A stretch of DNA of 64,000 bases from Candidatus Levilactobacillus faecigallinarum (GCA_019113985.1 DXGJ01000009.1:1-64000), one strand, 5' to 3'; positions 50,501-61,789 are shown, counted from the stretch's first letter. Numbers and translations: made by a program. The notes: a model not told the origin generated them from the sequence alone.

Positions 50501-51256
50501 TTATTTGAGTTGTAACTGTTGGTTGTAGAACTGGCGGTAGGCCAGGTAACAGGCGATGATCGACCCCAGGCTAGTGGCCGACAGCAGCATGAAGGTCACC
50601 ATAATCTGGTACTTGATGGCCCGGACCGGGTCGACGCCGGCAAAAATCAGGCCGGACATCATCCCGGGGAGGCTGACCAGTCCCACGGTTTTAGCGGAGT
50701 CGATGGTCGGCGCCATCCCAGTCCGGATGGCCTCACGAACGATGGCAATCGAGGCATCTCGAATCCCGGCACCCAGGGCCAGTCGCTCGAGTACGCCCTG
50801 GCGCTGGTCGTGAAACTGTTGGTTCAAGCCTCGGTAGGCCAGCCCGATGGCGACCATCGAATTCGAGGCAATCATCCCGGAGATGGGAATCATCTGCGAG
50901 GGGATGAAGCGGATGGCGCCCGACCAGACCAGGACGCCTAGCGTGATACTGGTACTGGTCAGGATGGCCAGAAAGGAGATACTCAGGGCGTGGGGAATCC
51001 CGGCGCCCCGTTTCTTGGCGTTCCAGGCCGCGTTGAAGATGATGAAGAGAATCATGGCAAACGTTAACGCGACGTTGTTGATGCGGAAGATGTACTTGAG
51101 CAGGTACCCGACCAGAAAAAGCTGGACGATAGCCCGGATGACCCCAACGACGATATCGCGGTCGAGCCCCAGCTTTTGCCAGAGGCTGATGCCCAGGGCA
51201 ATCAGGACCAGGAAGGCGGCCCAGAAGAGTGAGGCGTTATTCACGGCTAAGTTCAT
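50501..51256 (-). CDS. ABC transporter permease, FetB/UPF0014 family
   Basis: GLVSLPGMMSGLIFAGVDPVRAIKYQIMVTFMLLSATSLGSIIACYLAYRQFY. Confidence 0.88.
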   Translation of the reverse strand: MNLAVNNASLFWAAFLVLIALGISLWQKLGLDRDIVVGVIRAIVQLFLVGYLLKYIFRINNVALTFAMILFIIFNAAWNAKKRGAGIPHALSISFLAILTSTSITLGVLVWSGAIRFIPSQMIPISGMIASNSMVAIGLAYRGLNQQFHDQRQGVLERLALGAGIRDASIAIVREAIRTGMAPTIDSAKTVGLVSLPGMMSGLIFAGVDPVRAIKYQIMVTFMLLSATSLGSIIACYLAYRQFYNQQLQLK

Positions 51257-51903
51257 GCGCCCACCTCCAATTCTCCGGCGGTCAACCGGACCAGCTGGGA
51301 TGCGGCCTGAATCTCGCCGCTATCGTGGGTGATCATGATGGTGGTCACCTGGCGGTCAACGTTGAGGTGGTGCAGCCAGTGGTGGATGATGGTTTTATTT
51401 TCCTCATCTAAGCTGGCCGTGACCTCGTCGAGGAGGAGCAGCTTGGGTAAAAACAGGACGTTGCGAATCAACGCGACGCGCTGGCGTTCCCCGCCGGATA
51501 ACTTGTCGACCGGCTGGTCTAAGACCGTGGGAGCGAGTCCCACGTTGGCCAAGGCCTCTTTGACGTGGTCCTGGTCGACGGGCAGCTTGCGAATCTGGTA
51601 GGGGAAGGCGAGGTTGTCGGCGACGGTCTCGCCGAAGAGGGTCGGCAGTTGAAAACAGTAGGAGACCTGGCGGCGGTAGGCGATGGGGTCGTAGGTTGAC
51701 TGGGGCTGGCCCTGGAACTGGACCTCGCCACTGGTGGGAGAGATCAAGGACGCCATTAGCTGTAACAGGGTGCTTTTGCCGCCGCCCGAAGGCCCGGTCA
51801 AGGTGAGGTGGGCCTGTTCGGGGATGTCCCAGTTGATGTCGTGGAGGATATCCCGGTCGGCCGTACGGTAACCAACGTTTTTCAGTGTCATCAGAGTTCC
51901 CAT
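51253..51903 (-). CDS. ABC transporter ATP-binding protein, FetA-like
   Basis: TGPSGGGKSTLLQLMASL, LSGGERQRVALIRNVLFLPKLLLLDEVTASLD. Confidence 0.9.
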   Translation of the reverse strand: MGTLMTLKNVGYRTADRDILHDINWDIPEQAHLTLTGPSGGGKSTLLQLMASLISPTSGEVQFQGQPQSTYDPIAYRRQVSYCFQLPTLFGETVADNLAFPYQIRKLPVDQDHVKEALANVGLAPTVLDQPVDKLSGGERQRVALIRNVLFLPKLLLLDEVTASLDEENKTIIHHWLHHLNVDRQVTTIMITHDSGEIQAASQLVRLTAGELEVGA

Positions 51904-52206
51904 GTGGAGAACCTCCCTTTACATAGTAAGGAAATATAACGATGCTTGCAGTGTAGCACGTTCTGGCGGGGGTGTCCGGGTGGCCGCTCGGGTGTTTGTT
52001 TACTGAAAATAACCCGAAAAATTTCTTTTGTGAATAAACTTTAGGTTGCTAAAGGCCCGACTGAACGGGGTTTCGTGGAATTGAAATATTGTCGATGGCC
52101 TGTTGTATTTTTGACAAGTCAAGTAATTTTGTGCGAAGATGTTCTCTATTATTAGCCGAGTACGTGCTTTTTGAGGATATTTTGAGGATAAAGGGAGCTG
52201 AAACAT

Positions 52207-55200
52207 TTGAACATGGTAAAAGGTGAATGGCGTTACATCCGTCATAATCGGTTGATTTTAATCTCCGTATTGGCGATTATGTTTATTCCATTCCTTTATA
52301 GCATCTTCTTCCTGCGGTCAGTTTGGGACCCATACGGCGAAACCGGTGAATTACCGGTTGCCGTGGTGAACCAAGACCAGGCTGTGACCTACCAGGGGAA
52401 GACGTTAAACGTTGGGGATCAAACCATCACCAACTTAAAGAAGAATAGTCAATTGGGCTGGCACTTCGTTTCGAAGTCGCAGGCCGCACAGGGTTTGAAG
52501 GACCGAAAGTACTACACGGTCATCACGATTCCCAAGAACTTCTCGGCGAACGCCGCAACGGCGCTGGATAAGCATCCGAAGAAGATGGCGTTTACCTACA
52601 AGACCAACGCCTCCGCAAACTACATTGCGAAGGTTATGAGTGACGTGGGCGCCGATAAGCTGAAGAGCGAAATCAGTGCCAAGGTTACTAAGGCCTACGC
52701 CCAAGCCACGTTTGACCAGATCTACAAGGTCGGCAAGGGCATGAACAAGGCCGCTAAGGGATCCGCCCAGTTGAAGGACGGGACGGTTACCTTAACCGAT
52801 GGTCTGAACACCTACACGACCGGGGTTAAGACACTGAACAACGGTCTGCAACAGATGAAGACCAGCGTTACGCCATTGGCAACTGGGATTCAGAAGTTGT
52901 CGAGTGGGGCGAACACGTTGAAGTCTGGGCTGGGCCAGTATACAGCGGCGGTCGGTCAATACACGGCCGGCGTTAGCCAATACAGTGCTGGTGTGAACCA
53001 ATTTACCAGTGGTGTTAGTCAGCTGAGTGCTGGGATGCCACAATTAACGGCTGGTGCTAGCCAGCTGAATAATGGTGCTCAAAGCCTGAACAAGGGTGTT
53101 TACCAGTACGTTGACGGGGTCTACACGTTGAACACTGGGGTGAAGAAGTTAGGATCCGGTGTTGGTCCATTAGCAGATGGCGTTTCTAAGCTGTACGCTG
53201 GGTCAACGTCATTGAACTCGGGATTATCCAAGTTAAGTGATAATTCAAGTGCTTTGACCACCGGTGCCAGTTCATTGGCCGATGGTGCTAGTCAGGTTAG
53301 CCAAGGGGTTTCTTCATTACAAAGTCAGTTAAACCAAATGATGAGTGGCGATACTATGTCACAAGTTGCGCAATTGCAGACGTTGGTATCTGAACTTGAG
53401 AGTTTAAAGAATAATCAGCAGATGAGCGCATTGGGAACAACGTTGAGCCCTGCGTTGACGCAGTTAGTGGCAGCTGAAACACAATTGAACCAAGCGATTG
53501 CTGCCGAAAAGGGTGCTGCAACGAAGGTTCAGACTGCAGCTACTAATGTTGGTGGTACATCGTCTGAAAATACAACGACCAAAAACTCTGGTGATCAGAG
53601 TGCTGCGGCCGGGACTAAGTCAGCGATTGCGGCAGCTCAAGCTAATTTGAGTAAGGCTGCGAATGCTTCTGATGATAGTGCTAAGGATTCCGCTGTTAAG
53701 GCAGCTCAAGCTGAATTGAGTAATGCCCAAACGCAGAATAGTAAGATTAGTGGGACGACTACGCAAACAACCAAGGCTGCTGATACCAGTAGTGTGACGG
53801 ACGCCGCAACTAATCTGGTGGCCGCACAAAAAGCTGTTATGGCCGCAACATCTAGCTTCCAATCGGCGATGACCCAAGTTATGACGGCTCTCAGCCAGAC
53901 TGGGATTGATGCAACAACGGCTCAAACACTTGGGAACGTTGCATCAAGTGCCCAAAGTGCTGACTTGGCAGGACTTTCTGATAAGTTAAAGGGCCTTAGT
54001 GGTCTGGCATCACAAACGACCGACTTACAAAAGCTGGTCGATGGTGCCAACTCATTGAGTGCTGGGGCGAATACGTTAAGTCAAGGTGTCACGACTTACA
54101 CATCGGGTGTTGATGCCGCTTTAGCCGGTTCTAAGCAATTAAACACTGGTTTAGGTTCCCTGAATCAACAAGTACCAACGTTGAAGAACGGGGTTACCCA
54201 AATCATGAACGGAACTGCTCAGCTAGCCAAGAACGGCTCAACGCTGAAGTCTGGTTCCAGCCAATTAGCTAGTGGGACAAGCAGTCTGAACAGTGGTTTA
54301 CAAACGGCCGCTGCCGGGGTTAATAAGCTGAACGCCAACACGCCGAAGTTAACGGCCGCTGGTAACAAGCTGAACAGTGCTTCGGGTCAATTGAATAGCG
54401 CTTCCGGTCAACTGACCAGTGGTGCTAGCCAATTAGCCGGTGGGTTGAACACCCTGGAAGGCAAGATTCCAGCGCTGACCAGTGGGGTTAACCAATTGGC
54501 TGATGGGTCCGCTAAGTTGGACGCCAACAGTAATCAGCTGATTCAGGGTGGCGACAAGCTCGCCAAGGGGAGCAATACGCTCGCTAAGTCCCTGAAGAGT
54601 GGTGCCGACCAGATTACGGCGCAACCGTTGACCAGCAAGACGGCCGACATGTTTGCGTCACCTACCAAGCTGAAGCATGAAAACTACAGCTACGTACCAA
54701 ACTACGGGCACGCCTTAGCACCTTACGTGCTGTCCGTTGCCTTGTACGTTGGGGCCTTAGTCTTCAACTTCGCCTTCCCAATCCGGAAGGTCTCCATGGC
54801 CGGTGGTTCCGTTGCCGGGTGGTTCTGGAGCAAGGTCTCCATTGGGGCCGTTGAAGCCTTTGCCATGGCCGTTATCGAACCTTCCCTGATGATGTTGGGC
54901 GGGTTGACGGTTCAACACCCAATCCAGTTGATCATCTTGTCGATTGCGTTCTCGGAGGCGTCGATGTTCATCGTGATGTTCCTGTCGATGCTCCTGGACA
55001 ACCCAGGTCGATTCATCGCCATGATTCTCCTGATGCTACAACTGGGTGGTTCCGGTGGGACCTTCCCAATGGAAGTTACCAACCACTTCTACAACGTGGT
55101 TCATCCGTTCTTACCAATGACTTACTCGATTCTTGGTTTCCGACAAGCCATTACCGATGGGATGGGCAGTGGCGTTGAATGGCAAGCAGTGGGCGTTCTC

Positions 55201-55344
55201 GCGCTCTTTGTGGTCATCAACTTAGCCTTACTGTACCCAACCATGCACTGGCTACAGAAGAAGCACCTGATGGGTGTTTCACAGTTAGACGACAACCAAA
55301 AATTGCAAGCCGTCGAAGATCCGACTAGTAAGCGTCATTCCTAA
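52207..55344 (+). CDS. YhgE/Pip domain membrane protein (1045 aa)
   Basis: N-terminal TM and LPVAVVNQDQAVTYQGKTLNVG; long heptad-like repeats (LSSGANTLKSGL...); C-terminal ABC2-like membrane domain. Confidence 0.9.
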   Translation: MNMVKGEWRYIRHNRLILISVLAIMFIPFLYSIFFLRSVWDPYGETGELPVAVVNQDQAVTYQGKTLNVGDQTITNLKKNSQLGWHFVSKSQAAQGLKDRKYYTVITIPKNFSANAATALDKHPKKMAFTYKTNASANYIAKVMSDVGADKLKSEISAKVTKAYAQATFDQIYKVGKGMNKAAKGSAQLKDGTVTLTDGLNTYTTGVKTLNNGLQQMKTSVTPLATGIQKLSSGANTLKSGLGQYTAAVGQYTAGVSQYSAGVNQFTSGVSQLSAGMPQLTAGASQLNNGAQSLNKGVYQYVDGVYTLNTGVKKLGSGVGPLADGVSKLYAGSTSLNSGLSKLSDNSSALTTGASSLADGASQVSQGVSSLQSQLNQMMSGDTMSQVAQLQTLVSELESLKNNQQMSALGTTLSPALTQLVAAETQLNQAIAAEKGAATKVQTAATNVGGTSSENTTTKNSGDQSAAAGTKSAIAAAQANLSKAANASDDSAKDSAVKAAQAELSNAQTQNSKISGTTTQTTKAADTSSVTDAATNLVAAQKAVMAATSSFQSAMTQVMTALSQTGIDATTAQTLGNVASSAQSADLAGLSDKLKGLSGLASQTTDLQKLVDGANSLSAGANTLSQGVTTYTSGVDAALAGSKQLNTGLGSLNQQVPTLKNGVTQIMNGTAQLAKNGSTLKSGSSQLASGTSSLNSGLQTAAAGVNKLNANTPKLTAAGNKLNSASGQLNSASGQLTSGASQLAGGLNTLEGKIPALTSGVNQLADGSAKLDANSNQLIQGGDKLAKGSNTLAKSLKSGADQITAQPLTSKTADMFASPTKLKHENYSYVPNYGHALAPYVLSVALYVGALVFNFAFPIRKVSMAGGSVAGWFWSKVSIGAVEAFAMAVIEPSLMMLGGLTVQHPIQLIILSIAFSEASMFIVMFLSMLLDNPGRFIAMILLMLQLGGSGGTFPMEVTNHFYNVVHPFLPMTYSILGFRQAITDGMGSGVEWQAVGVLALFVVINLALLYPTMHWLQKKHLMGVSQLDDNQKLQAVEDPTSKRHS

Positions 55345-55354
55345 ACGGTTCAAA

Positions 55355-55391
55355 AATAGTGGTTCCCGCTGTGGGGACCACTATTTTTTTC
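55355..55391 (+). terminator. Intrinsic terminator
   Basis: aaatagtggttccc...ggggaccactattttttt. Confidence 0.8.
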
Positions 55392-55535
55392 GGGTCACAC
55401 GCAAAAACTTTTTGGTGAAAGGCCGTTTTGATTTTTCACAAATGGCCCCACCATTGTAGGCTTCATCGGGTGAGGGACTTGATAAATGTTCGGGTTACGG
55501 TATGAAAATCATGTGAAACATGGTAGAATATCATC

Positions 55536-56396
55536 GTGCGGTTTATAACGCATTTCATATTTCAGAGTATTCGACGGAGGCAAACATTCTTGAATAAACG
55601 AAGGCCAAACCCCAAGCAAGTGCCAGATCCCGACGAACCGTTATGGCGGTCGACACTGCGGGTAGCCATGCCCCTTAACCTGAGTTACATTCCGATTGGG
55701 CTGGCTTGTGGGATTTTGCTACACGCGGCAGGGTTCAATACCTTACTGACTGGATTGGTTTCTGTATTAATCTTTTCCGGTGGGGCACAATTCTTAATCG
55801 CCACGATGCTGACAATTAACTCCCCACTACTTTCAATTGTCTTGATGCTGTTTTTCTTAGAGTTACGTTACGCTTTACTGAGTTCAAGTTTGTCCCCTTA
55901 TCTTAAGGGACAATCCAATCGATTCTTGTTCTTCTTTGCCGTTTCCTTGAACGACGAAAACTACGCCATCAACTACCTGAAGTTCGCGACTGATAAGAAG
56001 TGGACCGGGAAAGAAGCGTTGATGGTCGAGCACTATTCGCTGTTGTTCTGGGCCCTGAGTAACCTTATCGGGAGTCTGATTGGAAGCGCCCTGAAGATTG
56101 ATTTGGGGATCGTTAATTTTGCATTGACGGCGCTGTTCCTCTACATGATCGTGATGCAAATCAAGAACCGATTGACGCTCCTCATCTGTGTGGTGGCTGG
56201 CCTACTGGCGGCCGTCTGCATGATGATTGTGAAGAGTACCCTTGGCTTGGTCATCTCCACGATTATCGCGTCATTGATCGGGTTTGCGCTGGAGTCTAGT
56301 CTGCGCAAGTACCTACCAGATAGTCACTGGCTCTGGAAACTGCGGAGTCCGGGGGCCAAGAAATCGGCTGTTGAAGAGAGTGCGGATGGAAAATAA
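55536..56396 (+). CDS. azlC: AzlC family branched-chain amino acid exporter subunit
   Basis: LNLSYIPIGLACGILLHAAGFNTLLTGLVSVLIFSGGAQFL, RYALLSSSLSPYLK. Confidence 0.88.
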   Translation: MRFITHFIFQSIRRRQTFLNKRRPNPKQVPDPDEPLWRSTLRVAMPLNLSYIPIGLACGILLHAAGFNTLLTGLVSVLIFSGGAQFLIATMLTINSPLLSIVLMLFFLELRYALLSSSLSPYLKGQSNRFLFFFAVSLNDENYAINYLKFATDKKWTGKEALMVEHYSLLFWALSNLIGSLIGSALKIDLGIVNFALTALFLYMIVMQIKNRLTLLICVVAGLLAAVCMMIVKSTLGLVISTIIASLIGFALESSLRKYLPDSHWLWKLRSPGAKKSAVEESADGK

Positions 56397-56414
56397 GGAT
56401 GCAGGGAGAAGTTT

Positions 56415-56765
56415 ATGAGTACAGTTAATACTTGGACCACGACACAACACTTTTGGCTAGTTATTCTCGGCTTTTGCGTTGCCTTCGTGCCGCGTTTCCT
56501 ACCCTTAATGTTGTTCACGAAGCGGGAGATTCCCGAGTGGTTCAACGAATGGATGAAGTACGTGCCGGTGTCACTGTTTACGGCGCTGGTGGTGAAGGAT
56601 ATCTTCATCGATAGTGCGACCTATCAGGTGATGTTCACCCAGATTCCCGAAATGATTGCGTCGATCATCGTCATCATCGTGGCGTACCGCACCCGATCCA
56701 TGGCGTTATCGGTCATCATTGGGTTGGTCGGCGTGTTCCTCCTCTCCATGGCGATTCACGTATAA
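56415..56765 (+). CDS. azlD: AzlD family protein
   Basis: Small membrane protein immediately downstream of azlC; FVPRFLPLMLFTKREIPEWFNEWMKYVPVSLFTALV. Confidence 0.85.
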   Translation: MSTVNTWTTTQHFWLVILGFCVAFVPRFLPLMLFTKREIPEWFNEWMKYVPVSLFTALVVKDIFIDSATYQVMFTQIPEMIASIIVIIVAYRTRSMALSVIIGLVGVFLLSMAIHV

Positions 56766-56790
56766 CCTTTTATCTAAACCTAAAAAAAGT

Positions 56791-56828
56791 AACGTCCTTT
56801 CGGTGTTTTCACCGAAAGGACGTTTTTG
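56791..56828 (+). terminator. Intrinsic terminator
   Basis: aacgtcctttcggtgttttcaccgaaaggacgttttt. Confidence 0.9.
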
Positions 56829-56998
56829 TTTGGATGAAGAGTCGTTCAAGGGGGTGCTCATCGAGCTTTTACGGCGGCTTAGTGCGACGTTACCCGAGTA
56901 TCCGGGGGGAAGTCCCAACGGGGAGAAAAGTCGGTAGGCGGTGATAAAATGGGCAAAAAAAGGGTGCCCCCCAGGTACGGGTCACCCAAAAATGTGGT

Positions 56999-57538
56999 TT
57001 AGAATGTTACCGCGTAGGTCATCGATAGTGCGAAGCTGAAGACCAGCAAAAAGCCCAAGAGGGGCAAGCTGTAGCGGCGGATGTTGTCCATTAAGGACTG
57101 GAACCAGCTAATGAAGTACTTGTGGTCCTCATCCCAGGCGTTGTGCATGATGGTCTGGCTGGTGGTCATGATGGCGGTGTAGAGCAGACCGCAGAATGAA
57201 GCCACGAAGACCAGGTAGAGCAGGCTGACGCCGAGGTTGCCGGCTAGGAAAACACTGACCAGTTGGGTAATCGCGACGATGGCCATGGTCAGACTCAGGA
57301 AAGCCAGCAAAGTGACCGGCCAACGTTTAGGCAGCGTTGAGAAGACCAGGAACAGCACGATGATGCGCAGGCCCATTAACAGGCTGGCCAGAAAGCCGTC
57401 GAGCGTCAGGGCGTGGAAAACGATGGGGTTCGCGGCACTCACGTGGGCTAAGTTGAGCACCAGGAGAATGGCGAATAAGAGGACACACCAGCCAATTAAG
57501 ATCCGGCTCGTGAAACGGGAAATACCAAGTTTTTGCAT
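56999..57538 (-). CDS. Hypothetical membrane protein (179 aa)
   Basis: ORF with several TM segments and RBS aaggagtt. Confidence 0.65.
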   Translation of the reverse strand: MQKLGISRFTSRILIGWCVLLFAILLVLNLAHVSAANPIVFHALTLDGFLASLLMGLRIIVLFLVFSTLPKRWPVTLLAFLSLTMAIVAITQLVSVFLAGNLGVSLLYLVFVASFCGLLYTAIMTTSQTIMHNAWDEDHKYFISWFQSLMDNIRRYSLPLLGFLLVFSFALSMTYAVTF

Positions 57539-57734
57539 AATGAACTCCTTTGAATACGGCTAGACGACCGGGGCCGCCACTAAATCGGTTACATACTAAC
57601 GAATATACCACGAAAGACGCGGGGATGCGAAAAAATCTCTGACGACAGACAAAAGGCGCGCCATCCCCGGTGATCAATCCGGGCAGGGTGCGCCTTTTTA
57701 TTGGTGCAACGATCCGCGGTCGTTGCGTCTAGTT

Positions 57735-58928
57735 TTAATCCGTGACTTTTTCTTGTTCAGCGTACATGTAGTCCCGCGTCATCGGAAGCATCCGGGCTGA
57801 AGGCCCCTTCGAGATCAAATACTGGATCACGTCAATGTTACCAGATTTGAAGGACGCTGCGCAAGCTTGGAGGTAAAGATCCCACATCCGGACGAACTTT
57901 TCGTCGAACATCTTGGCAACTTCCTCACGGTGTTGGTTAAAGTTTTCGTCCCAGATTTCAACGGTCTTTTGGTAATGCCGCCGAAGGGGTTCCATGTCAT
58001 CGATCTGTAGGCCGTTCTCGATGATGTGGGTGGTGTTTTCAATCAGCCCAGGCACGTAACCACCCGGGAAAATCCACTTGTTCAACCAACCATTGTTGGC
58101 GCCACCCTGTTGCCGGGTGATACCGTGAATCAAGGCGACCCCATCGTTCATCAGGTACTTCTGAACGCAGTCGAAGTATTGACCCAGGTTCTCGGCACCG
58201 ACGTGTTCGAACATCCCCACGGAGGTGATGTAGTCCCACTGTTCGTTGCCCAGTTCCCGGTAGTCTTCCAACCGGACTTCGGCGACGTCGGCCAGGCCTT
58301 CTTCTTGAATCCGTTGGTTCACGTAGTCGTATTGTTCCTGACTCAGGGTGATCCCGGTCACGTGCAGGCCATATTCTTTGGCGGCCGTTAACATCAGGGT
58401 ACCCCAGCCACAACCAATGTCTAAGAGGGTCTTACCAGGTTGGGGGTTCAGCTTCTTGATGATATGGTGAACCTTGTTGACTTGTGCGGTCTTCAGGTCG
58501 TCTTCCGGCGTCTCGAAGTAGGCACACGAGTAGGTCATGGTATCGTCCAACCAGAGTTGGTAGAAGTTGTTCCCGATATCGTAATGGTTCTGGACGTCGG
58601 TCTTGCTTTCCTTTTCGGTGTGCTTCTGCTTCGGCAGGAAGTGGATGTACTTCTTGTTGTGGAAGAAGCTGTCGGCATTCTCGTAGGCTGCGGTTAGCAG
58701 GTCTTCGATGCTGCCGTCGATCTCAATCGTGCCGTCCATGATGGCTTCCCCTAGCGCAATCGAGGCGTTGCGGGAGATTTCCTTAATCGGAATGGCCTGA
58801 TGGATGGTGATGGTGTTGGCGGGAGTGCCGGTCCCATAAACATCGCTAGTACCGTCCCAGTAGTTAACGCGGACGGGGATGTTGAAGGTATGGCTCAGAA
58901 ACGTCTTGTAAAAAGTTTTTTCAAGCAT
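57735..58928 (-). CDS. cfa: Cyclopropane-fatty-acyl-phospholipid synthase
   Basis: [63 protein letters not shown]. Confidence 0.93.
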   Translation of the reverse strand: MLEKTFYKTFLSHTFNIPVRVNYWDGTSDVYGTGTPANTITIHQAIPIKEISRNASIALGEAIMDGTIEIDGSIEDLLTAAYENADSFFHNKKYIHFLPKQKHTEKESKTDVQNHYDIGNNFYQLWLDDTMTYSCAYFETPEDDLKTAQVNKVHHIIKKLNPQPGKTLLDIGCGWGTLMLTAAKEYGLHVTGITLSQEQYDYVNQRIQEEGLADVAEVRLEDYRELGNEQWDYITSVGMFEHVGAENLGQYFDCVQKYLMNDGVALIHGITRQQGGANNGWLNKWIFPGGYVPGLIENTTHIIENGLQIDDMEPLRRHYQKTVEIWDENFNQHREEVAKMFDEKFVRMWDLYLQACAASFKSGNIDVIQYLISKGPSARMLPMTRDYMYAEQEKVTD

Positions 58929-59129
58929 GTTCGAGGTCCTTTCTCATTAGCATTATCTTCCGATAAGGAAAACAAAATTACCTAGCCATTATACGCCTGT
59001 CGGCCCCTAAAATGTAAGGGAGACGGCTCTGTGTAAGCGGTTAACCTTTCAGCTAAATTGGCAAATATGACAGTTTGGCCGGTGAGCATGGTATAATAAG
59101 ACTACATTAACCAGCGGAGGTCTTTTACT

Positions 59130-60047
59130 GTGAAAAAATGGGTATGGGTCGTGGCAACCATCGTCGTCGCGTTATTGATTGGCGGCTACGCTTATTCCAA
59201 TCATCATGCGACAGCCAAGGAATATGCAGCAGCCATGGATAACGGCCGAACGGCTTTGAAGGCCAAGAATTACACGCAAGCAGAGAGTTATTTTCAAAAT
59301 GCATTGAAGCGCAAGCTCAATGATCCAACGGCACAAACGTACTTAACGCAAACGCAACGGTTCGTGTCCGGTGAGAACGCCTTGACCGCGCGGAAGTTCC
59401 GCAACGCCCAGGGCCGCTACCAGAAGGTTTCGGACACCAAGAACGGCTCCGACGTGCTGACCAAGCGGGCCAAGCAACGCCTCAAGCAGGTCAAGGGCAT
59501 CCGGGCCAACGTGACGCAGTTCAAGGAACTCCTGACCAAGGCGCAGGAGCAGAATCAAGCGCTGAACTACGGGGTCTCGAACAATACCTTGGACGAACTC
59601 TTTAATAACAAGAAGTTCCAGCAGAGTTACTACAAGAACTTGTACAACCAGGCCTTAGCACTGCGGAAGGCCAACAACGCGGGCCAGACGGCAGCCATCA
59701 CCAAGAGTGGTTCGACGGCCGCCAGCACGTCGTCTAGTGACACCAGCAACAGCAGCACCGGGACCAGCGACAGCAACGCCAACAGTAGTAGTGCGTCGCT
59801 GACGTCGTCAGAATCGGCCGCTGCCAAGAACTACAAGGGGAAGAATGAATACACGGTCACCAAGAAGCAGACTGAGTTGAACGGGAAAGTCATTACCGAC
59901 GCCCAGATCAGTGCTGCTCGGCAGACCATCAACGCGGCCGGCGGTCAAGCTGACGCGATGAGTAATCAAGACGTCCGGGTCGCCTTACAACAAGCCGACA
60001 AGAAGGGCATCTCCCTGACTAAGTACACGCAAACGTACTTGAAGTAG
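59130..60047 (+). CDS. Membrane-anchored TPR-like protein with Ser-rich linker
   Basis: N-terminal TM; ALKAKNYTQAESYFQNALKRKLNDPTAQTYL; STSSSDTSNSSTGTSDSNANSSSASLTSSES. Confidence 0.65.
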   Translation: MKKWVWVVATIVVALLIGGYAYSNHHATAKEYAAAMDNGRTALKAKNYTQAESYFQNALKRKLNDPTAQTYLTQTQRFVSGENALTARKFRNAQGRYQKVSDTKNGSDVLTKRAKQRLKQVKGIRANVTQFKELLTKAQEQNQALNYGVSNNTLDELFNNKKFQQSYYKNLYNQALALRKANNAGQTAAITKSGSTAASTSSSDTSNSSTGTSDSNANSSSASLTSSESAAAKNYKGKNEYTVTKKQTELNGKVITDAQISAARQTINAAGGQADAMSNQDVRVALQQADKKGISLTKYTQTYLK

Positions 60048-60103
60048 TCGCTAATGACTTAAATAAAGGCCACCTGGAAACCGTTTCCGGGCGCAACTAG
60101 CAC

Positions 60104-60140
60104 AAAAACGCTATCCAGTCAGTGGGTAGCGTTTTTGTAT
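60104..60140 (+). terminator. Intrinsic terminator
   Basis: aaaaacgctatcc...gggtagcgtttttg. Confidence 0.75.
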
Positions 60141-60475
60141 TGGCGGTTTGTAAGCGAGACTAACCAACCAACCGAAGTTTTTTGGGTGGTCAGAGATGTG
60201 ATTGCACACACAAGAAGTTAAGACAATCATTGATTTAACAACGAATGCGGCTGGTTAGACCGGTAAAAAGGGCAAGAGTCATTATTTACCCTAGATTGGT
60301 AAGGGTGGTTTACTATAGTACTAGGTCCACAGAACCAATTACACTGTAAGGGGGGTAAGGGTGATGTGGCGCCTGCTTAACCGGTTTGTGAAGATCTTGG
60401 GGGATCAAGCAGGCCTACCAGATGCACAATTGGTCTGGGGTCAGGTTAGGTCTGGTGTTGACATCACCACAGATT

Positions 60476-61660
60476 ATGATTATTAACAAACATATCATGC
60501 GGACGACGAACGAGAAGCAAGTGTTGCAACAGATTGTCAATGCGGGGCCCATCTCACGAAGTCAGATTTCACGAAACCTGAGCCTGAACAAGGTCACGGT
60601 CTCCGACATCTACAGTGAGCTCCTGCATGAAGGCTTGATTCGCGAAGTTGGGCACGGGGTCAGTACCCGTAACGGTGGCCGGAAACCGGTCATGGCCCTG
60701 TTGAATGTCGATTATGGGTTTGTTTTAAGCATTAATATTCTGCGGCAACGGTTCACCATTTTAACCAGTCGCTTGGATGGAAAATCGCAGGACTATACCA
60801 GCGTTTCCACGTCTGGCGTTGATTTAACCACGGTGCTCGATATGATTGAAGACCACGTGAATGAGGTTGTTGATCAGCACGACAACCGGCTATTAGGCCT
60901 GTCCTTCGGGCTAGATGGCATGATTTATGAGAATCAGATCCTGGACGCAGCCCTAAAGGGACTCAAGAACTTTGATTTGGCCAAGTACTTTGGCGACAAG
61001 TTCGGTGTGCCGGTGATGTTGGAGAACCTAGCCAACCAGTCGGCCATCTTCGAGCGGGACTTTGCCGGTGAGGGCGTTTACGAGAACCTGGTGGCGATCA
61101 CCATTCGAGACCAGGTCAATGCCGGGATTGTCACCAACGGCCACCTCTACCAGGGGCACCGGGGCGAGGCGGGGATGATTGGCAAGTGTCCGTTAGCTGA
61201 CCGCTACATGGAAGACAATCAGCAGACGGTCAACCACTACGTCTCCGAGACCAGTGTCTTGAAGCGGATTATGGAGTACCAGCAACTCGACCGGGTCGAT
61301 GTGAACCGGATTCGGCGGGATTACCTGGGGCACGACGAGGCCCTGTTGCGGATTCTCGATGAATTCACCTACTACTTGGCCAAGGTCCTGGGGAACATCT
61401 CCAGTAGTTTTGCCCCGGACGCCATCATCTTAAACGCGCCGATTCTGGAGCTGCTGCCGGAGCTGATGGATAACGTCCGCGGCTACGTCGACAAGTTGGC
61501 GATCCCGCGGAAGGCACCGCTACTCCTGACCAAGAACGCCAAGGAAGCGTCCCTGATGGGCGGAGCGTCGACCATCATCCACAAGGTCTTGGGCCTGGAT
61601 GACTTACAGTTGACGTTCCGCAACGAACGGGCTGTGGTTTTGGAACAATTAGAATCCTAA
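60476..61660 (+). CDS. ROK family (NagC/XylR-type) transcriptional regulator
   Basis: N-terminal wHTH GPISRSQISRNLSLNKVTVSDIYSELLHEGLIREVG; ROK domain with HRGEAGMIGKCP; start codon uncertain (60476 or 60497). Confidence 0.85.
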   Translation: MIINKHIMRTTNEKQVLQQIVNAGPISRSQISRNLSLNKVTVSDIYSELLHEGLIREVGHGVSTRNGGRKPVMALLNVDYGFVLSINILRQRFTILTSRLDGKSQDYTSVSTSGVDLTTVLDMIEDHVNEVVDQHDNRLLGLSFGLDGMIYENQILDAALKGLKNFDLAKYFGDKFGVPVMLENLANQSAIFERDFAGEGVYENLVAITIRDQVNAGIVTNGHLYQGHRGEAGMIGKCPLADRYMEDNQQTVNHYVSETSVLKRIMEYQQLDRVDVNRIRRDYLGHDEALLRILDEFTYYLAKVLGNISSSFAPDAIILNAPILELLPELMDNVRGYVDKLAIPRKAPLLLTKNAKEASLMGGASTIIHKVLGLDDLQLTFRNERAVVLEQLES

Positions 61661-61789
61661 TCTTAAAAGTGGGGTGGTCGTCGCGGTTGCGGCGGCCGCC
61701 TTTTTGTCTTGAGGGGCTCGGTGAAATCCTTTAGGGAATTCCCGCCACTGCGGTATAATAAAGCTACTATTTACGGGGAGGGTTTATTT

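Noticed and set aside
58039-58413. ORFs antisense to cfa (58026..58391, 58039..58413, 58440..58741)
   Set aside because: Fully overlap the conserved cfa CDS; no independent evidence.
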